Assembly: GCF_010093045.1 (NCBI RefSeq)
Contig: NZ_CP048115.1
Location: 4,464,001-4,528,000, forward strand
DNA: 64,000 nucleotides
Direction of reading: 5' to 3'
From: Mucilaginibacter sp. 14171R-50
GTDB lineage: Bacteria; Bacteroidota; Bacteroidia; Sphingobacteriales; Sphingobacteriaceae
In this document: piece after piece, positions 1-7,468 of the stretch
Numbering within the stretch: the first letter of the stretch is position 1
Layout: every line of letters starts with the position of its first letter
Notes under the pieces: model-generated
Databases searched by the model: none
Told to the model about the DNA's origin: nothing
Seen by the model: only the letters and a program-made list of their open reading frames with translations
Translations under genes and position numbers: made by a program

Positions 1-87
1 GCCAATAAACTGGCGCCTGCTAATGGTTTGCTTTTTCATGGTAACCGGTTTGATGTGTTGGTTGATAGTAAAGTTATCAAATTATAA
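1..87 (+). CDS. 3' end of an unidentified gene (partial)
   Basis: Frame 1 is open from the first base of the window to a TAA at 85-87 and encodes 28 residues ending LVDSKVIKL. The gene starts outside the window. The fragment is too short to assign to a family. It could be a chance open frame, but its base composition is richer in G and C than the AT-rich genes that follow, as expected for a resident chromosomal gene next to an island border. I see no terminator hairpin after it. Confidence 0.4.
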   Translation, partial: ANKLAPANGLLFHGNRFDVLVDSKVIKL

Positions 88-180
88 CATGCATCAAACG
101 TTGTGTTAAAAAAGTTTTATTTTTCAGTATGTCCTTTACAATCATTAATAGATTGGAATTCAAGATTAAACAAAAGAACG

Positions 181-188
181 TATGTTTG
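181..188 (+). promoter_or_regulatory. Bacteroidota -7 box (TATGTTTG)
   Basis: TATGTTTG matches the TAnnTTTG -7 consensus and ends 15 bases before the ATG at 204. No convincing -33 TTG lies at the usual distance. It would give a very short leader for the STAS/ATPase gene. Confidence 0.4.
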
Positions 189-203
189 TAGAACAAATAA
201 AAT

Positions 204-1100
204 ATGCCAAATCTTTTATCACCAATTATTCAGAAGCAATCAATCCAATTGTGTGATGGTAAAATTTTAACGGACAGCGCAGGTATTGAGACAATTCAAC
301 ATTTCTACAATCAAGCAAAATTATTTCATGACATCACTATAGAGATTGGCATGAAAAAAATGGAATGGATTGATGGCAATATGAGTGCTGTACTTGGATC
401 TGCATTATATCAATTAAAAAAAACCAATAATTTAAGATTTATCGTTAACTTTCAAGATGTACAGGCAAAGTTTAAAATCCTTTTTGAGAACGGCTTGATT
501 AGCATTAAAGGCATAAATAAGGTTGGCAATGGGAATAGTAGCACTATCCCATTGAAAATGTTCGCTCCAGATGATAAAGATGGATTTGTAGATTACGTAT
601 TGAATGAGTTATTAGTTCATTCCGAAATGCCAAAATTTTCTGAGAGCGTTAAAAACTATTTACTTGAGGATTTAGCTGAATTATGTGGAAATATAAATCT
701 TCATTCTCAAAATACTATTGATCCATTTTTTGTGTGCGGGCAATATTTTAGAGGGAAAAAACAAATAATTTTTACTGTAACAGATTTAGGTAAAGGTTTT
801 TTACCAAAGATATCTTTAATCGACCATACTGTAAATAATGATAGGGAAGCCATTCAATGGGCAGTTAATGGAAATTCATCTAAGATAGATGCGCCAGGGG
901 GAATCCATCTTTTTAGAATGAAAAACTTCATGCAAAAAAATGAAGGACAAATTCACATAATAAGCGGAAGTGCTTATTACAACTCTGAATCAGAGGATAA
1001 AGAACAGGCGAATGGTTGCATAACTAAAACATCGCAAAATTTTATGGGAAGCACCGTACATTTAATTTTCAACAAAAAAGTACTTACTTCAAAGAAATAA
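204..1100 (+). CDS. STAS-like / GHKL (HATPase) fusion protein
   Basis: Cytoplasmic 298-residue protein with no signal peptide or membrane segment. Residues about 10-110 look like a STAS-like alpha/beta fold (short strands, then IDGNMSAVLGSALYQLKK and FIVNFQDV). Residues about 145-290 look like a GHKL ATP-binding fold: a degenerate N-box helix ending LCGNINLHSQ (160-169), a G1-like VTDLGKGF (192-199), and a G2-like PGGIHLFRMKNF (231-242). This resembles anti-sigma-factor kinases (SpoIIAB/RsbW) rather than sensor kinases; there is no HisKA helix. It is followed by a DUF4325 STAS-like gene and a PIN nuclease on the same strand, so a partner-switching role is inferred. The base composition is AT-rich compared with genes after 2155, which suggests horizontal acquisition. 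The fold assignment is by motif only. Confidence 0.7.
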   Translation: MPNLLSPIIQKQSIQLCDGKILTDSAGIETIQHFYNQAKLFHDITIEIGMKKMEWIDGNMSAVLGSALYQLKKTNNLRFIVNFQDVQAKFKILFENGLISIKGINKVGNGNSSTIPLKMFAPDDKDGFVDYVLNELLVHSEMPKFSESVKNYLLEDLAELCGNINLHSQNTIDPFFVCGQYFRGKKQIIFTVTDLGKGFLPKISLIDHTVNNDREAIQWAVNGNSSKIDAPGGIHLFRMKNFMQKNEGQIHIISGSAYYNSESEDKEQANGCITKTSQNFMGSTVHLIFNKKVLTSKK

Positions 1101-1107
1101 TAATTTG

Positions 1108-1115
1108 TATATTTG
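1108..1115 (+). promoter_or_regulatory. Possible internal -7 box (TATATTTG)
   Basis: TATATTTG fits TAnnTTTG and lies just after the stop of the STAS/ATPase gene, 83 bases before the DUF4325 ATG. It could give the DUF4325-PIN pair its own transcript. The region is AT-rich, so a chance match is possible. Confidence 0.3.
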
Positions 1116-1198
1116 TCACCCTTATATTAATTTATTTTCAAATCAAACATTTATATGTTTTTTTTATTTAAATTAGGTAACTTTTAATCAGTAATGTA

Positions 1199-1531
1199 AT
1201 GAGTATAAAAATCGTCGAAGTCATCAATAGCAGAAACGCAATGTTTCATCCTGATGGATTGAAACTATATACTGCAATTATTAATGAATTAAATAATGGT
1301 GCTAAAAAAGTACAGGTTGATTTTTCAGATATTATGGTGCTGACAACACAATTTCTTAATGCTTCTTTTGGAAAATTAATGATGGAAAAAGGGATGGTAT
1401 ATTTTTATGATAAAGTTGATGTGATATCTACCGATCATCTTAAAACATATAATGAGAAGTTCAATTGGGTTGTAGATAACATAAAAAATAAAGATTCATA
1501 TAAACCTTTTCTAAACATGGCGCTTAGCTAA
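1199..1531 (+). CDS. DUF4325 STAS-like domain protein
   Basis: A 110-residue protein that matches the DUF4325 pattern: a central strand VQVDFSDIMVLTTQFLNASF (residues 38-57) followed by a helix and a second strand ending in VDVIST. DUF4325 is described as STAS-like; STAS proteins act as phosphorylatable anti-anti-sigma-type switches that bind GHKL kinases. The typical T/S-x-x-F-x-N/D-x-S segment (TTQFLNASF) would be the docking or phosphorylation loop. Its stop TAA (1529-1531) overlaps the ATG of the PIN gene by one base, which suggests translational coupling. The 98-base gap from the ATPase gene is AT-rich. No function has been established for this family to my knowledge; the switch role is inferred. 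Confidence 0.75.
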   Translation: MSIKIVEVINSRNAMFHPDGLKLYTAIINELNNGAKKVQVDFSDIMVLTTQFLNASFGKLMMEKGMVYFYDKVDVISTDHLKTYNEKFNWVVDNIKNKDSYKPFLNMALS

Positions 1532-2151
1532 TGAGTTTTACAGTTACAAATCTTAAACTGCACCCTACTCCTCTAAATTGCTTTTATATTTTTGATACTA
1601 ATATTTTACTTTATTTATTAGGCTTACCAAGTAACGAACCCTTTGTTACAGAATATTTAACCTTTTTTATGAGTGTATATGGATTAAGCGAGATTGATCC
1701 TTCTTGTAAAATCATTTTACCCCAAGTTCAAATAAGCGAAACTTTTAATAGGTTACTAAGATACGAAAGTGACACTCGATATCATAACTCCGTATACAAT
1801 GGGCGTAAGGGTTGGAGCCCATCCAAATTTTATAAAGAGATATTTCGCCCTTCAACTGACTTCGAAATCACTTTCAATAAATATAAAAGTGAATGGGAAA
1901 TTTATGAATCAATCTTTGTGCTAAGAAATTCATCTATTCATCAAACAATCGGAGAGTCATTAACTTTCGATCTAAAAAAGTTAGACCTTAATGATAATTA
2001 CATTTTGCTTACAGCTAAAGAATATAATGCTTTGATAGTTACGCATGACGCCGATTTTTATAACCAAGGCGTGAGTATTGTAACGATGCTGCCAAAAATG
2101 ATTAATCAACACCAAAGTTCCTTAATAAAATTGAATGTCAAAAATTCTTAA
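1531..2151 (+). CDS. PIN-domain ribonuclease-like protein
   Basis: A 206-residue protein with the acidic residues of a PIN (VapC-type) nuclease in the right order: D22 in YIFDTNILL, E70 in QISETFNRLLR, D155 in LNDNYILLTA, and D173/D175 in VTHDADF. These residues bind Mg2+ in characterised PIN RNases. It is longer than a typical VapC (about 130 residues) because of an insertion at about 80-140, and no VapB-like antitoxin with a DNA-binding fold is beside it. Instead it is coupled (one-base overlap) to the DUF4325 gene. The likely role is an RNase effector whose activity is controlled by the upstream STAS/ATPase pair. It converges on the histidine kinase gene, with only three bases between the stops. 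Confidence 0.8.
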   Translation: MSFTVTNLKLHPTPLNCFYIFDTNILLYLLGLPSNEPFVTEYLTFFMSVYGLSEIDPSCKIILPQVQISETFNRLLRYESDTRYHNSVYNGRKGWSPSKFYKEIFRPSTDFEITFNKYKSEWEIYESIFVLRNSSIHQTIGESLTFDLKKLDLNDNYILLTAKEYNALIVTHDADFYNQGVSIVTMLPKMINQHQSSLIKLNVKNS

Positions 2152-2154
2152 TTA

Positions 2155-3360
2155 TTAAGCCCGCGCCTGCGGCAGCAGTATCTCAAAATTGGCCCCGTTG
2201 CCCGGTTGCGAATAAATATGCAAAGTACCGTTCAAGGTATCTACCAGGTGTTTAACCAAAGCAAGGCCGAAGCCATAACCCTGTTCGCCTAGTGTGCCGC
2301 TTGTAGACCCGGCCCTACCTTGCAGTATCGTATCTATTGCATCCTGGTTAAGGCCAATACCGGTGTCGGTTACCCTTATTTTCAACAGGTTGTGGCTTTC
2401 CTCAATCTCCAGGCTCAGATCAACCATTACCTTACCGTTAACCGGGGTAAACTTCATGGCGTTTGATATCAGGTTACCCGTTATTTGCAACAGCTTATTT
2501 TTTGAGAATGGTACGGTTGCAGAATTTGCCGAGGTGTTTACGATAAACATTATCTTTTTATTGATAGCCTGCGGAGTATACAACTTTTGCAGTTTGTCTT
2601 TAAACACAATTAGGTTAAACTCGTCGGCTTTCAGGTCTGGCGCGGGTTTATCTGAAGTTAATATCTCATCGGCAAGTTCAAGTAACGACCGGCCGCTGCG
2701 CTGTATCAGCTCAATAAATTCAAGCACCTCGTCAATTTCATTCTCTTTCCCCTGTTCGCTGATCACCTGCGCCAGGCCGATAATGCCCCCTAAAGGGCCG
2801 CGTATATCGTGCGCTACCTTCTTTTTTGTTTCGTTGGCTTCGTGCAACTTGGTTTTTAAACCAGTAATTACCCGGTGTACGTTCAAGCGGTTTACAATCT
2901 CGCCGGCAATAATTTTCAGTAGCTCCTCCTTTTCGGGCGAGAGCGTTTTAACGCTTTTATCAAGCATGCAAAGCGCGCCCAGGTTATGCCCATCGTCGGT
3001 TGTTAACGGTATACCATAATAATAACGCAGGCTTGGGTCATCCGCAACGTAAAACTTGTCTTTAAACCGTTCGTCGGCTCTCAGGTCCGGCACCTCAAAG
3101 TGCCCGCCATTCCCGGCTATAGTGTACTGGCAAACCGAGTCTTCGCGCGGCATTTGCTCAATATCCAGCCCGTGATTGGTAATGGTCCACTGGGTGTACG
3201 AATCTATAAGGTTAATAAGTGATATTTCGGTACCCGCAACTTTTGCGGCTAATTTAGCCAGGTCCTTAAAATTTTCCTGGAAACTGGTGTAATCAAGGTC
3301 ATAATCGGCAAGGCTGATGACCCTCTCCATTTCGTTTTTGGGAATAGGTTGCTTCTGCAT
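2155..3360 (-). CDS. GAF-domain sensor histidine kinase
   Basis: A 401-residue soluble kinase. A GAF domain spans about residues 20-165 (CQYTIAG at 77-83, YYGIPL at 114-119, GALCMLDK at 128-135, typical of phytochrome-related GAF sensors). It is followed by HisKA with phospho-acceptor H184 in VAHDIRGPLGG and a HATPase with N-box ISNAMKFTP, G1 VTDTGIGL and G2 GYGFGLALVKHLV. There is no membrane segment, so it senses a cytoplasmic ligand or redox state. No response regulator is adjacent, so it is an orphan kinase. A perfect 10-base inverted repeat lies 17 bases before the start codon and may be an operator. Confidence 0.9.
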   Translation of the reverse strand: MQKQPIPKNEMERVISLADYDLDYTSFQENFKDLAKLAAKVAGTEISLINLIDSYTQWTITNHGLDIEQMPREDSVCQYTIAGNGGHFEVPDLRADERFKDKFYVADDPSLRYYYGIPLTTDDGHNLGALCMLDKSVKTLSPEKEELLKIIAGEIVNRLNVHRVITGLKTKLHEANETKKKVAHDIRGPLGGIIGLAQVISEQGKENEIDEVLEFIELIQRSGRSLLELADEILTSDKPAPDLKADEFNLIVFKDKLQKLYTPQAINKKIMFIVNTSANSATVPFSKNKLLQITGNLISNAMKFTPVNGKVMVDLSLEIEESHNLLKIRVTDTGIGLNQDAIDTILQGRAGSTSGTLGEQGYGFGLALVKHLVDTLNGTLHIYSQPGNGANFEILLPQARA

Positions 3361-3377
3361 AGATAAATTTGGATCGG

Positions 3378-3408
3378 TACTAATTACTTTATTGGCGTGT
3401 AATTAGTA
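3378..3408. promoter_or_regulatory. Perfect palindrome upstream of the GAF kinase
   Basis: TACTAATTAC (3378-3387) and GTAATTAGTA (3399-3408) are exact inverted repeats with an 11-base spacer, located 17-48 bases upstream of the kinase ATG. This is the geometry of a dimeric repressor or activator site. There is no U-run, so it is not a terminator. The binding protein is unknown. Confidence 0.45.
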
Positions 3409-3446
3409 AAAATTATTCCAAAAATTTCCGGTTATTCCCCATAGTT

Positions 3447-3482
3447 TTAAAAAAAAGCGGAGCTCTGTTTAACAGAACTCCA
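3447..3482 (-). terminator. Intrinsic terminator after the cupredoxin gene
   Basis: On the minus strand a GGAGTTCTGTT stem pairs with AACAGAGCTCC (one mismatch or wobble) and is followed by a run of U (3447-3456), 22 bases past the cupredoxin stop. Confidence 0.75.
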
Positions 3483-3504
3483 CCCGATAGCTATGTTTAG
3501 CCGG

Positions 3505-3894
3505 TTAAGGTGCAACTATAACCGTTGCAGTTGCCATAGTACTATGAAAAGTGCAGTGGTAAGTATAAGTACCGGCGGTAGCAAATGTGTGCGAAAATTT
3601 GCCGCCGGCATTTATGGTGCCGCTATCAAAACCACCGTTATTATCAGTTACGGTGTGGGGCGTGGCATCTGAATTTTTCCATTGCACCGTTTGCCCCGGC
3701 TTTATCGTTACCGAGCCGGAACCAAAAGCAAAGTCTTTTATCGTAACGGTGGCATCGGCCGTTGTTGGGGGAGGATTTTGCTGGTTGTTACCCGGGGGCG
3801 TGGGTGTATTGCCGCTATCTGATTTTGAACAGGCGGCAACTGCGATGATCATAACAGCTATCATAAACGATATGCCTAAAAGGTACTTTTTCAT
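3505..3894 (-). CDS. Plastocyanin-like cupredoxin lipoprotein
   Basis: A 129-residue secreted lipoprotein with signal sequence and lipobox AVAAC (lipidated C22), a Pro/Asn/Gln-rich linker (about 25-45), and a cupredoxin domain. The type 1 copper ligands are H80 (TPHTV), C114, H117 and M120 in YHCTFHSTM. It is therefore predicted to be a periplasmic or outer-membrane-anchored blue copper electron carrier, related to plastocyanin/azurin. It stands alone with its own terminator; no oxidase or copper-export gene is adjacent, so the redox partner cannot be named. Confidence 0.9.
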   Translation of the reverse strand: MKKYLLGISFMIAVMIIAVAACSKSDSGNTPTPPGNNQQNPPPTTADATVTIKDFAFGSGSVTIKPGQTVQWKNSDATPHTVTDNNGGFDSGTINAGGKFSHTFATAGTYTYHCTFHSTMATATVIVAP

Positions 3895-4091
3895 GTTGAA
3901 TAGTTTTAGTGTTTAATAAGGTTACGGGCACATTTGATTGATGGTTGCTTCAATGCAAATTGTTTGCGCAGGCAAGAGATAAGCAACTGATTGCTAGCAC
4001 GATAATTTCAAAGGGGGATGGCAGGCGCTGGCGTTGATTCTAACAAAAGTGTAATAATTAACTAACCCTTATTTAATATTGGCGGTTTTAG

Positions 4092-4099
4092 TAAATTTG
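4092..4099 (+). promoter_or_regulatory. -7 box (TAAATTTG) for the PAP2_C gene
   Basis: TAAATTTG matches TAnnTTTG and ends 23 bases before the GTG start at 4123. Confidence 0.45.
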
Positions 4100-4122
4100 C
4101 AGTCCTTAATTGATTTGTAATA

Positions 4123-4782
4123 GTGACGGAATTAGGTACACCATCTATAAAACAAGCCTGGACTGCAGCCCTTCAATCGCCCAAAAAACGAGATAAGTTA
4201 CTGATAGGGTCTTTCATCGTCGCCATTATACTTTCCTCGTTGCCGCTATTCTTTAGTTTCATACAAAAACGGAAAGGCACAGTGCTGAACGATTGGGTAC
4301 TGGCACACGTACCGGCTTATGATGTATCGGTAGTTATATTCACTATCATTTGGGGAATGGCCCTGCTGATACTTATAAGGGCGCTTTATAACCCAGTTAT
4401 TTATATCAACTACGTTTGGACGCTTATATTTATTAATATCGCCCGCATGTTGACCATTTACCTGGTAGCGCTCGACCCGCCAAAAGGCCTAATACACCTG
4501 GTTGACCCCTTAACAGGCGTATTTTATGGTAATAATGTAATTACCCGCGATCTGTTTTTTTCGGGGCATACTTCAACCCTTGTGCTGATATTTTTATGCC
4601 TGGAAAAACGCACAGACAAAATACTGGGTTTTATATCAATAGTTGCGGTAATGGCGCTTTTACTGGTGCAGCATATACATTACACCATTGATGTTGTGGC
4701 CGCCCCGGTTATTGTGTACATGATATTTGTTTTAACACGCCGTTTGCTGAAGCTGGATAAGTTAAAAAATCACGAGGATTAA
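4123..4782 (+). CDS. PAP2_C / sphingomyelin-synthase-like membrane phosphotransferase
   Basis: A 219-residue protein with about five or six membrane segments and a GTG start (no better ATG in frame). The motif DLFFSGHT (143-150) and the motif QHIHYTIDV (183-191) place H149, H186 and D190 as the catalytic triad of the PAP2_C subgroup, which includes eukaryotic sphingomyelin synthases (SGHT and HYTVDV motifs). An upstream ARMLTIYLVALDPP segment (107-120) resembles the conserved R..T...P motif of that group. The predicted activity is exchange or hydrolysis of a lipid phospho-head group at the inner membrane. The next gene, 17 bases downstream, encodes an EEP-fold phosphodiesterase, so the two may work on the same lipid. 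Donor and acceptor are unknown. Confidence 0.75.
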   Translation: MTELGTPSIKQAWTAALQSPKKRDKLLIGSFIVAIILSSLPLFFSFIQKRKGTVLNDWVLAHVPAYDVSVVIFTIIWGMALLILIRALYNPVIYINYVWTLIFINIARMLTIYLVALDPPKGLIHLVDPLTGVFYGNNVITRDLFFSGHTSTLVLIFLCLEKRTDKILGFISIVAVMALLLVQHIHYTIDVVAAPVIVYMIFVLTRRLLKLDKLKNHED

Positions 4783-4799
4783 AATCTCATCCCCCACAA

Positions 4800-5894
4800 A
4801 TGCCTGATGGTAAATGGTATTTGTTAAATTGCGCCATACTTACTTTAATGAACCTGACCATAATTATTTTTTCTTGCTTACTGTTTTGTTTTACACTCTT
4901 GCCACTGGTCAGAAGTGAGTACTGGATCTTCAGGATATTTGATTACCCCCGCCTGCAAAAGCTGGTTTTAAATTGTGTAGCATTTGTGTTGATGGTACTA
5001 TATTACACCGGCCCGGCACTTACACAATATATTTTCCTTTCGCTGCTGGCGCTCAACACAACCTACCTATTATCGCTTATTTTACCTTTTACCACACTGG
5101 CAAAAAAACAGGTATTAAGGGCCGGCCCGCATAATGGCAACATGAGCTTAAGCATTATGATAGCCAACGTTTTTCAGGATAATACCAATTCAAAGGGTTG
5201 TTTAAAAGAGATCGCCAAAGCCGACCCCGACGTGGTTTTATTACTGGAGACCAACGAGCGCTGGGATATTCAGACACGCAGCCTTGAAAGCACTTACCCT
5301 CATTTTAAACGGGTACCGTTAGAGAACACTTACGGCTTGCTGCTATATTCTAAACTCGAATTGACAGATACAACGGTAAAATACCTTGTTGAAAAGGATA
5401 TACCATCCATCCACACCAAAATAAAATTAAGCGGCGGGCAATTGGTGCAATTTTATGCGGTGCATCCTACGCCGCCGGTACCTGCCGAAAATATAAGATC
5501 GACCGAGCGGGACAAGGAACTATTGCTGATTGCCGACCTGGCTAAAGCCAGTGAGCTGCCGGTAATAGTGGCAGGCGACCTGAACGACGTAGCATGGAGC
5601 CACACTACCGAACTGTTTTTAAAAATGAGTGGTTTATTAGACCCGCGCAGGGGCCGCGGCTTTTTTAATTCTTTCCACGCCCATTACTTTTTCATTCGTT
5701 TCCCCTTAGATCATGCTTTTGTGTCCAGGCATTTTAAGCTTATAAAAATAAAACGGCTTAATAACTGCAAGTCAGACCACTTTCCCATTTTCTTGAATGT
5801 TCAATTAGAGGGTGATGCTTACAACGAACAACAGCCTTTGCAGGCCGACTCATCTGACGTAGAAGAAGCAGCGGAAAAGAAAGAAAAGATCTGA
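4800..5894 (+). CDS. Membrane-anchored endonuclease/exonuclease/phosphatase (EEP) family protein
   Basis: A 364-residue protein. Three N-terminal membrane helices (to about residue 100) are followed by an EEP domain from about 118: N123 (IANVFQDN), E150 (VVLLLETNERW), H222 (AVHPTPPVP), D260/N262 (VAGDLNDV), D304-H305 (PLDHAF) and D326-H327 (KSDHFPI). These are the metal-binding and catalytic residues of the DNase I/sphingomyelinase fold, and the layout resembles YafD-type proteins. Translation may instead begin at the ATG at 4848 (MNLTIIIFSC), which gives a cleaner first helix. It lies 17 bases after the PAP2_C gene, probably in one transcript. The C-terminal tail is charged (Glu/Lys-rich). 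The substrate is unknown; phospholipid and nucleic acid are both possible. Confidence 0.8.
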   Translation: MPDGKWYLLNCAILTLMNLTIIIFSCLLFCFTLLPLVRSEYWIFRIFDYPRLQKLVLNCVAFVLMVLYYTGPALTQYIFLSLLALNTTYLLSLILPFTTLAKKQVLRAGPHNGNMSLSIMIANVFQDNTNSKGCLKEIAKADPDVVLLLETNERWDIQTRSLESTYPHFKRVPLENTYGLLLYSKLELTDTTVKYLVEKDIPSIHTKIKLSGGQLVQFYAVHPTPPVPAENIRSTERDKELLLIADLAKASELPVIVAGDLNDVAWSHTTELFLKMSGLLDPRRGRGFFNSFHAHYFFIRFPLDHAFVSRHFKLIKIKRLNNCKSDHFPIFLNVQLEGDAYNEQQPLQADSSDVEEAAEKKEKI

Positions 5895-5908
5895 GGAATA
5901 AAAACTTG

Positions 5909-7252
5909 TTACCTCACCGGTTTTGGGAATACCGGCAAACTCTCGTGCCCTTCGGCATCAACTGCCTGTACGGCAAACAGGTAATTATCTTTTGAGTAGC
6001 CCAGGGTGGTGGTGGTACCGGTTACGTAAAATTTCTTTTCCCAATAGGGGCTAATGGTTTCGCGCATCAGTACATAGTAGCCTGCGGGAGCTTTGCCTTT
6101 GGGAGCATCCCACTTAAGCTGTGTTTTATTGGTAAGGCCGCTGGTTATAACACCCACGTTTTGCGGCGCGGCCGGGGCAAGCGCCAGGTTAGCCAGCGTT
6201 GACAGGTTCATGCGGGCAACTTTTTGTATATAATCGTAATCGGCAAAGTCGGGCAGGTCGCCGTAATCCACGCCGTTTTCCTGGCGCATATCCTGGTGCT
6301 GGCGATTAAAATCCTCGTTCATTTCGGTTATACGTATGGCCGCGTAACCTTGTTGCGAAAACGGGATATGGTCGCCGCCGCGCAGGTAACGGTCGCGGCG
6401 GTAGATCAGTTTTACATCCAACTGCTCTACATAGCGCTCGGCAATTTCTTTCGTATAACGGGCCAGTTCACGGGCAGGACTGTCATTTTCACCGCCTACG
6501 GAGTTGCGCACCGAGGCCTGCCTTTCGGTTTCAACAGCAGGTACCCCTTCGCTGAACACACGCACGCTGCGGTTGTCTTTAAGGCCGGTTTCCATGCCGT
6601 AAGTATTACCCACAATATCGTTGTTAAGCATGGCATCTATCTGCCAGCCTTCGGCCTTAGCGCGTTTGGCTACGTTGGTAGAGCCGTAAAGCCCCTGCTC
6701 CTCGCCCACTACGGCCATAAATATAATGGTAGCCGGGAAAGACCGCTTAGCCATTACCCTTGCCAACTCCATGGATACCGCAGTACCCGATGCATCGTCT
6801 ACCGCGCCGGGCGCAAATGACTTTACATCCATCACATCCCTCACCCTCGAATCGTAATGGCCTGATATAATGTAAACCCGCTTATCGGCGGTATCGGTGC
6901 CTTTTAATATCGCCAGCACATTTTTCATGGGCGTTGGCTTATCTACACGGTTGCCCTTGGGTTGTATAAACTCGTCAAACTGCACCTTCATACGGCCGTT
7001 TGACGCTGCCGCATAGCGCTCGTATTCGGCTTTTATCCAGTTGCGGGCAGCGCCAACCCCTTCGGTTTTGCTCACCGTATCGCTTAGGGTGTGTCGTGTT
7101 TTAAAACTCACCAGTTTGCGTACAATGGCCTCAATGTTTTTGGAGGATACTTCGTCGACCATTTGTTTGATGCCTGCGTCCTGCTTTACAGTAGTTTGTG
7201 CCGATGCCGAAATGGTGATAACGGAGATGATGAATAGGCTGATACGTTTCAT
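5909..7252 (-). CDS. Secreted M28-family zinc metallopeptidase
   Basis: A 447-residue protein from the ATG at 7252; this start gives a clean signal peptide (MKRISLFIISVITISASAQ). The frame stays open to 7399, but that part is an intergenic repeat, so a longer start is unlikely. The M28 core shows zinc ligands H and D in ISGHYDSR and GAVDDASG, the catalytic EE in AVVGEEQGLYGS, a further D in NNDIVGN, and a final H in GGDHIPFSQQG. The C-terminal 90 residues or so resemble a fibronectin-III-type fold. It is predicted to be an aminopeptidase or carboxypeptidase acting outside the inner membrane. It lies downstream of the GH65 gene on the same strand, but a 216-base gap with an inverted repeat separates them. 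Confidence 0.9.
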   Translation of the reverse strand: MKRISLFIISVITISASAQTTVKQDAGIKQMVDEVSSKNIEAIVRKLVSFKTRHTLSDTVSKTEGVGAARNWIKAEYERYAAASNGRMKVQFDEFIQPKGNRVDKPTPMKNVLAILKGTDTADKRVYIISGHYDSRVRDVMDVKSFAPGAVDDASGTAVSMELARVMAKRSFPATIIFMAVVGEEQGLYGSTNVAKRAKAEGWQIDAMLNNDIVGNTYGMETGLKDNRSVRVFSEGVPAVETERQASVRNSVGGENDSPARELARYTKEIAERYVEQLDVKLIYRRDRYLRGGDHIPFSQQGYAAIRITEMNEDFNRQHQDMRQENGVDYGDLPDFADYDYIQKVARMNLSTLANLALAPAAPQNVGVITSGLTNKTQLKWDAPKGKAPAGYYVLMRETISPYWEKKFYVTGTTTTLGYSKDNYLFAVQAVDAEGHESLPVFPKPVR

Positions 7253-7321
7253 AAAGCAATTTATAAAAATGAGTTTTGCACAGGATAAGTGAGTTGATAT
7301 TGTTACAAATAACTGCCTAAC

Positions 7322-7404
7322 CGTCATTGCGAGGTACGAAGCAATCTCTTCACATACAAAGCGGGATGCGAAATCTGGAGATTGCTTCGCACCTCGCAAT
7401 GACG
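7322..7404. repeat. Long inverted repeat, dispersed family R1
   Basis: Two 27-base arms (7322-7348 and 7378-7404) are inverted copies with one mismatch and a 29-base loop. Each arm begins or ends with CGTCATTGCGAGG or its complement. A diverged relative of the right arm occurs at 28920-28954, followed by the same GCGTG(G/T)AGAAA sequence. It behaves like a REP/MITE-type intergenic element and lies between the GH65 and M28 genes. Confidence 0.8.
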
Positions 7405-7468
7405 CGTGGAGAAAGGGACACGTATGGAATAACCGGTAGAGATGCGAAGTACCGCGCCCCTACATTAT

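Noticed and set aside
2294..3019. 241-codon open frame on the plus strand
   Set aside because: It lies entirely antisense to the GAF histidine kinase, which has clear domains; the product is Ser/Leu-rich without family features.
6224..6820. 198-codon open frame on the plus strand
   Set aside because: Antisense to the M28 peptidase with its zinc-ligand motifs; no signal or motif in the shadow product.
7253..7399. N-terminal extension of the M28 peptidase to 7399
   Set aside because: The extra 49 codons read through the R1 inverted repeat and would hide the signal peptide that starts at 7252.
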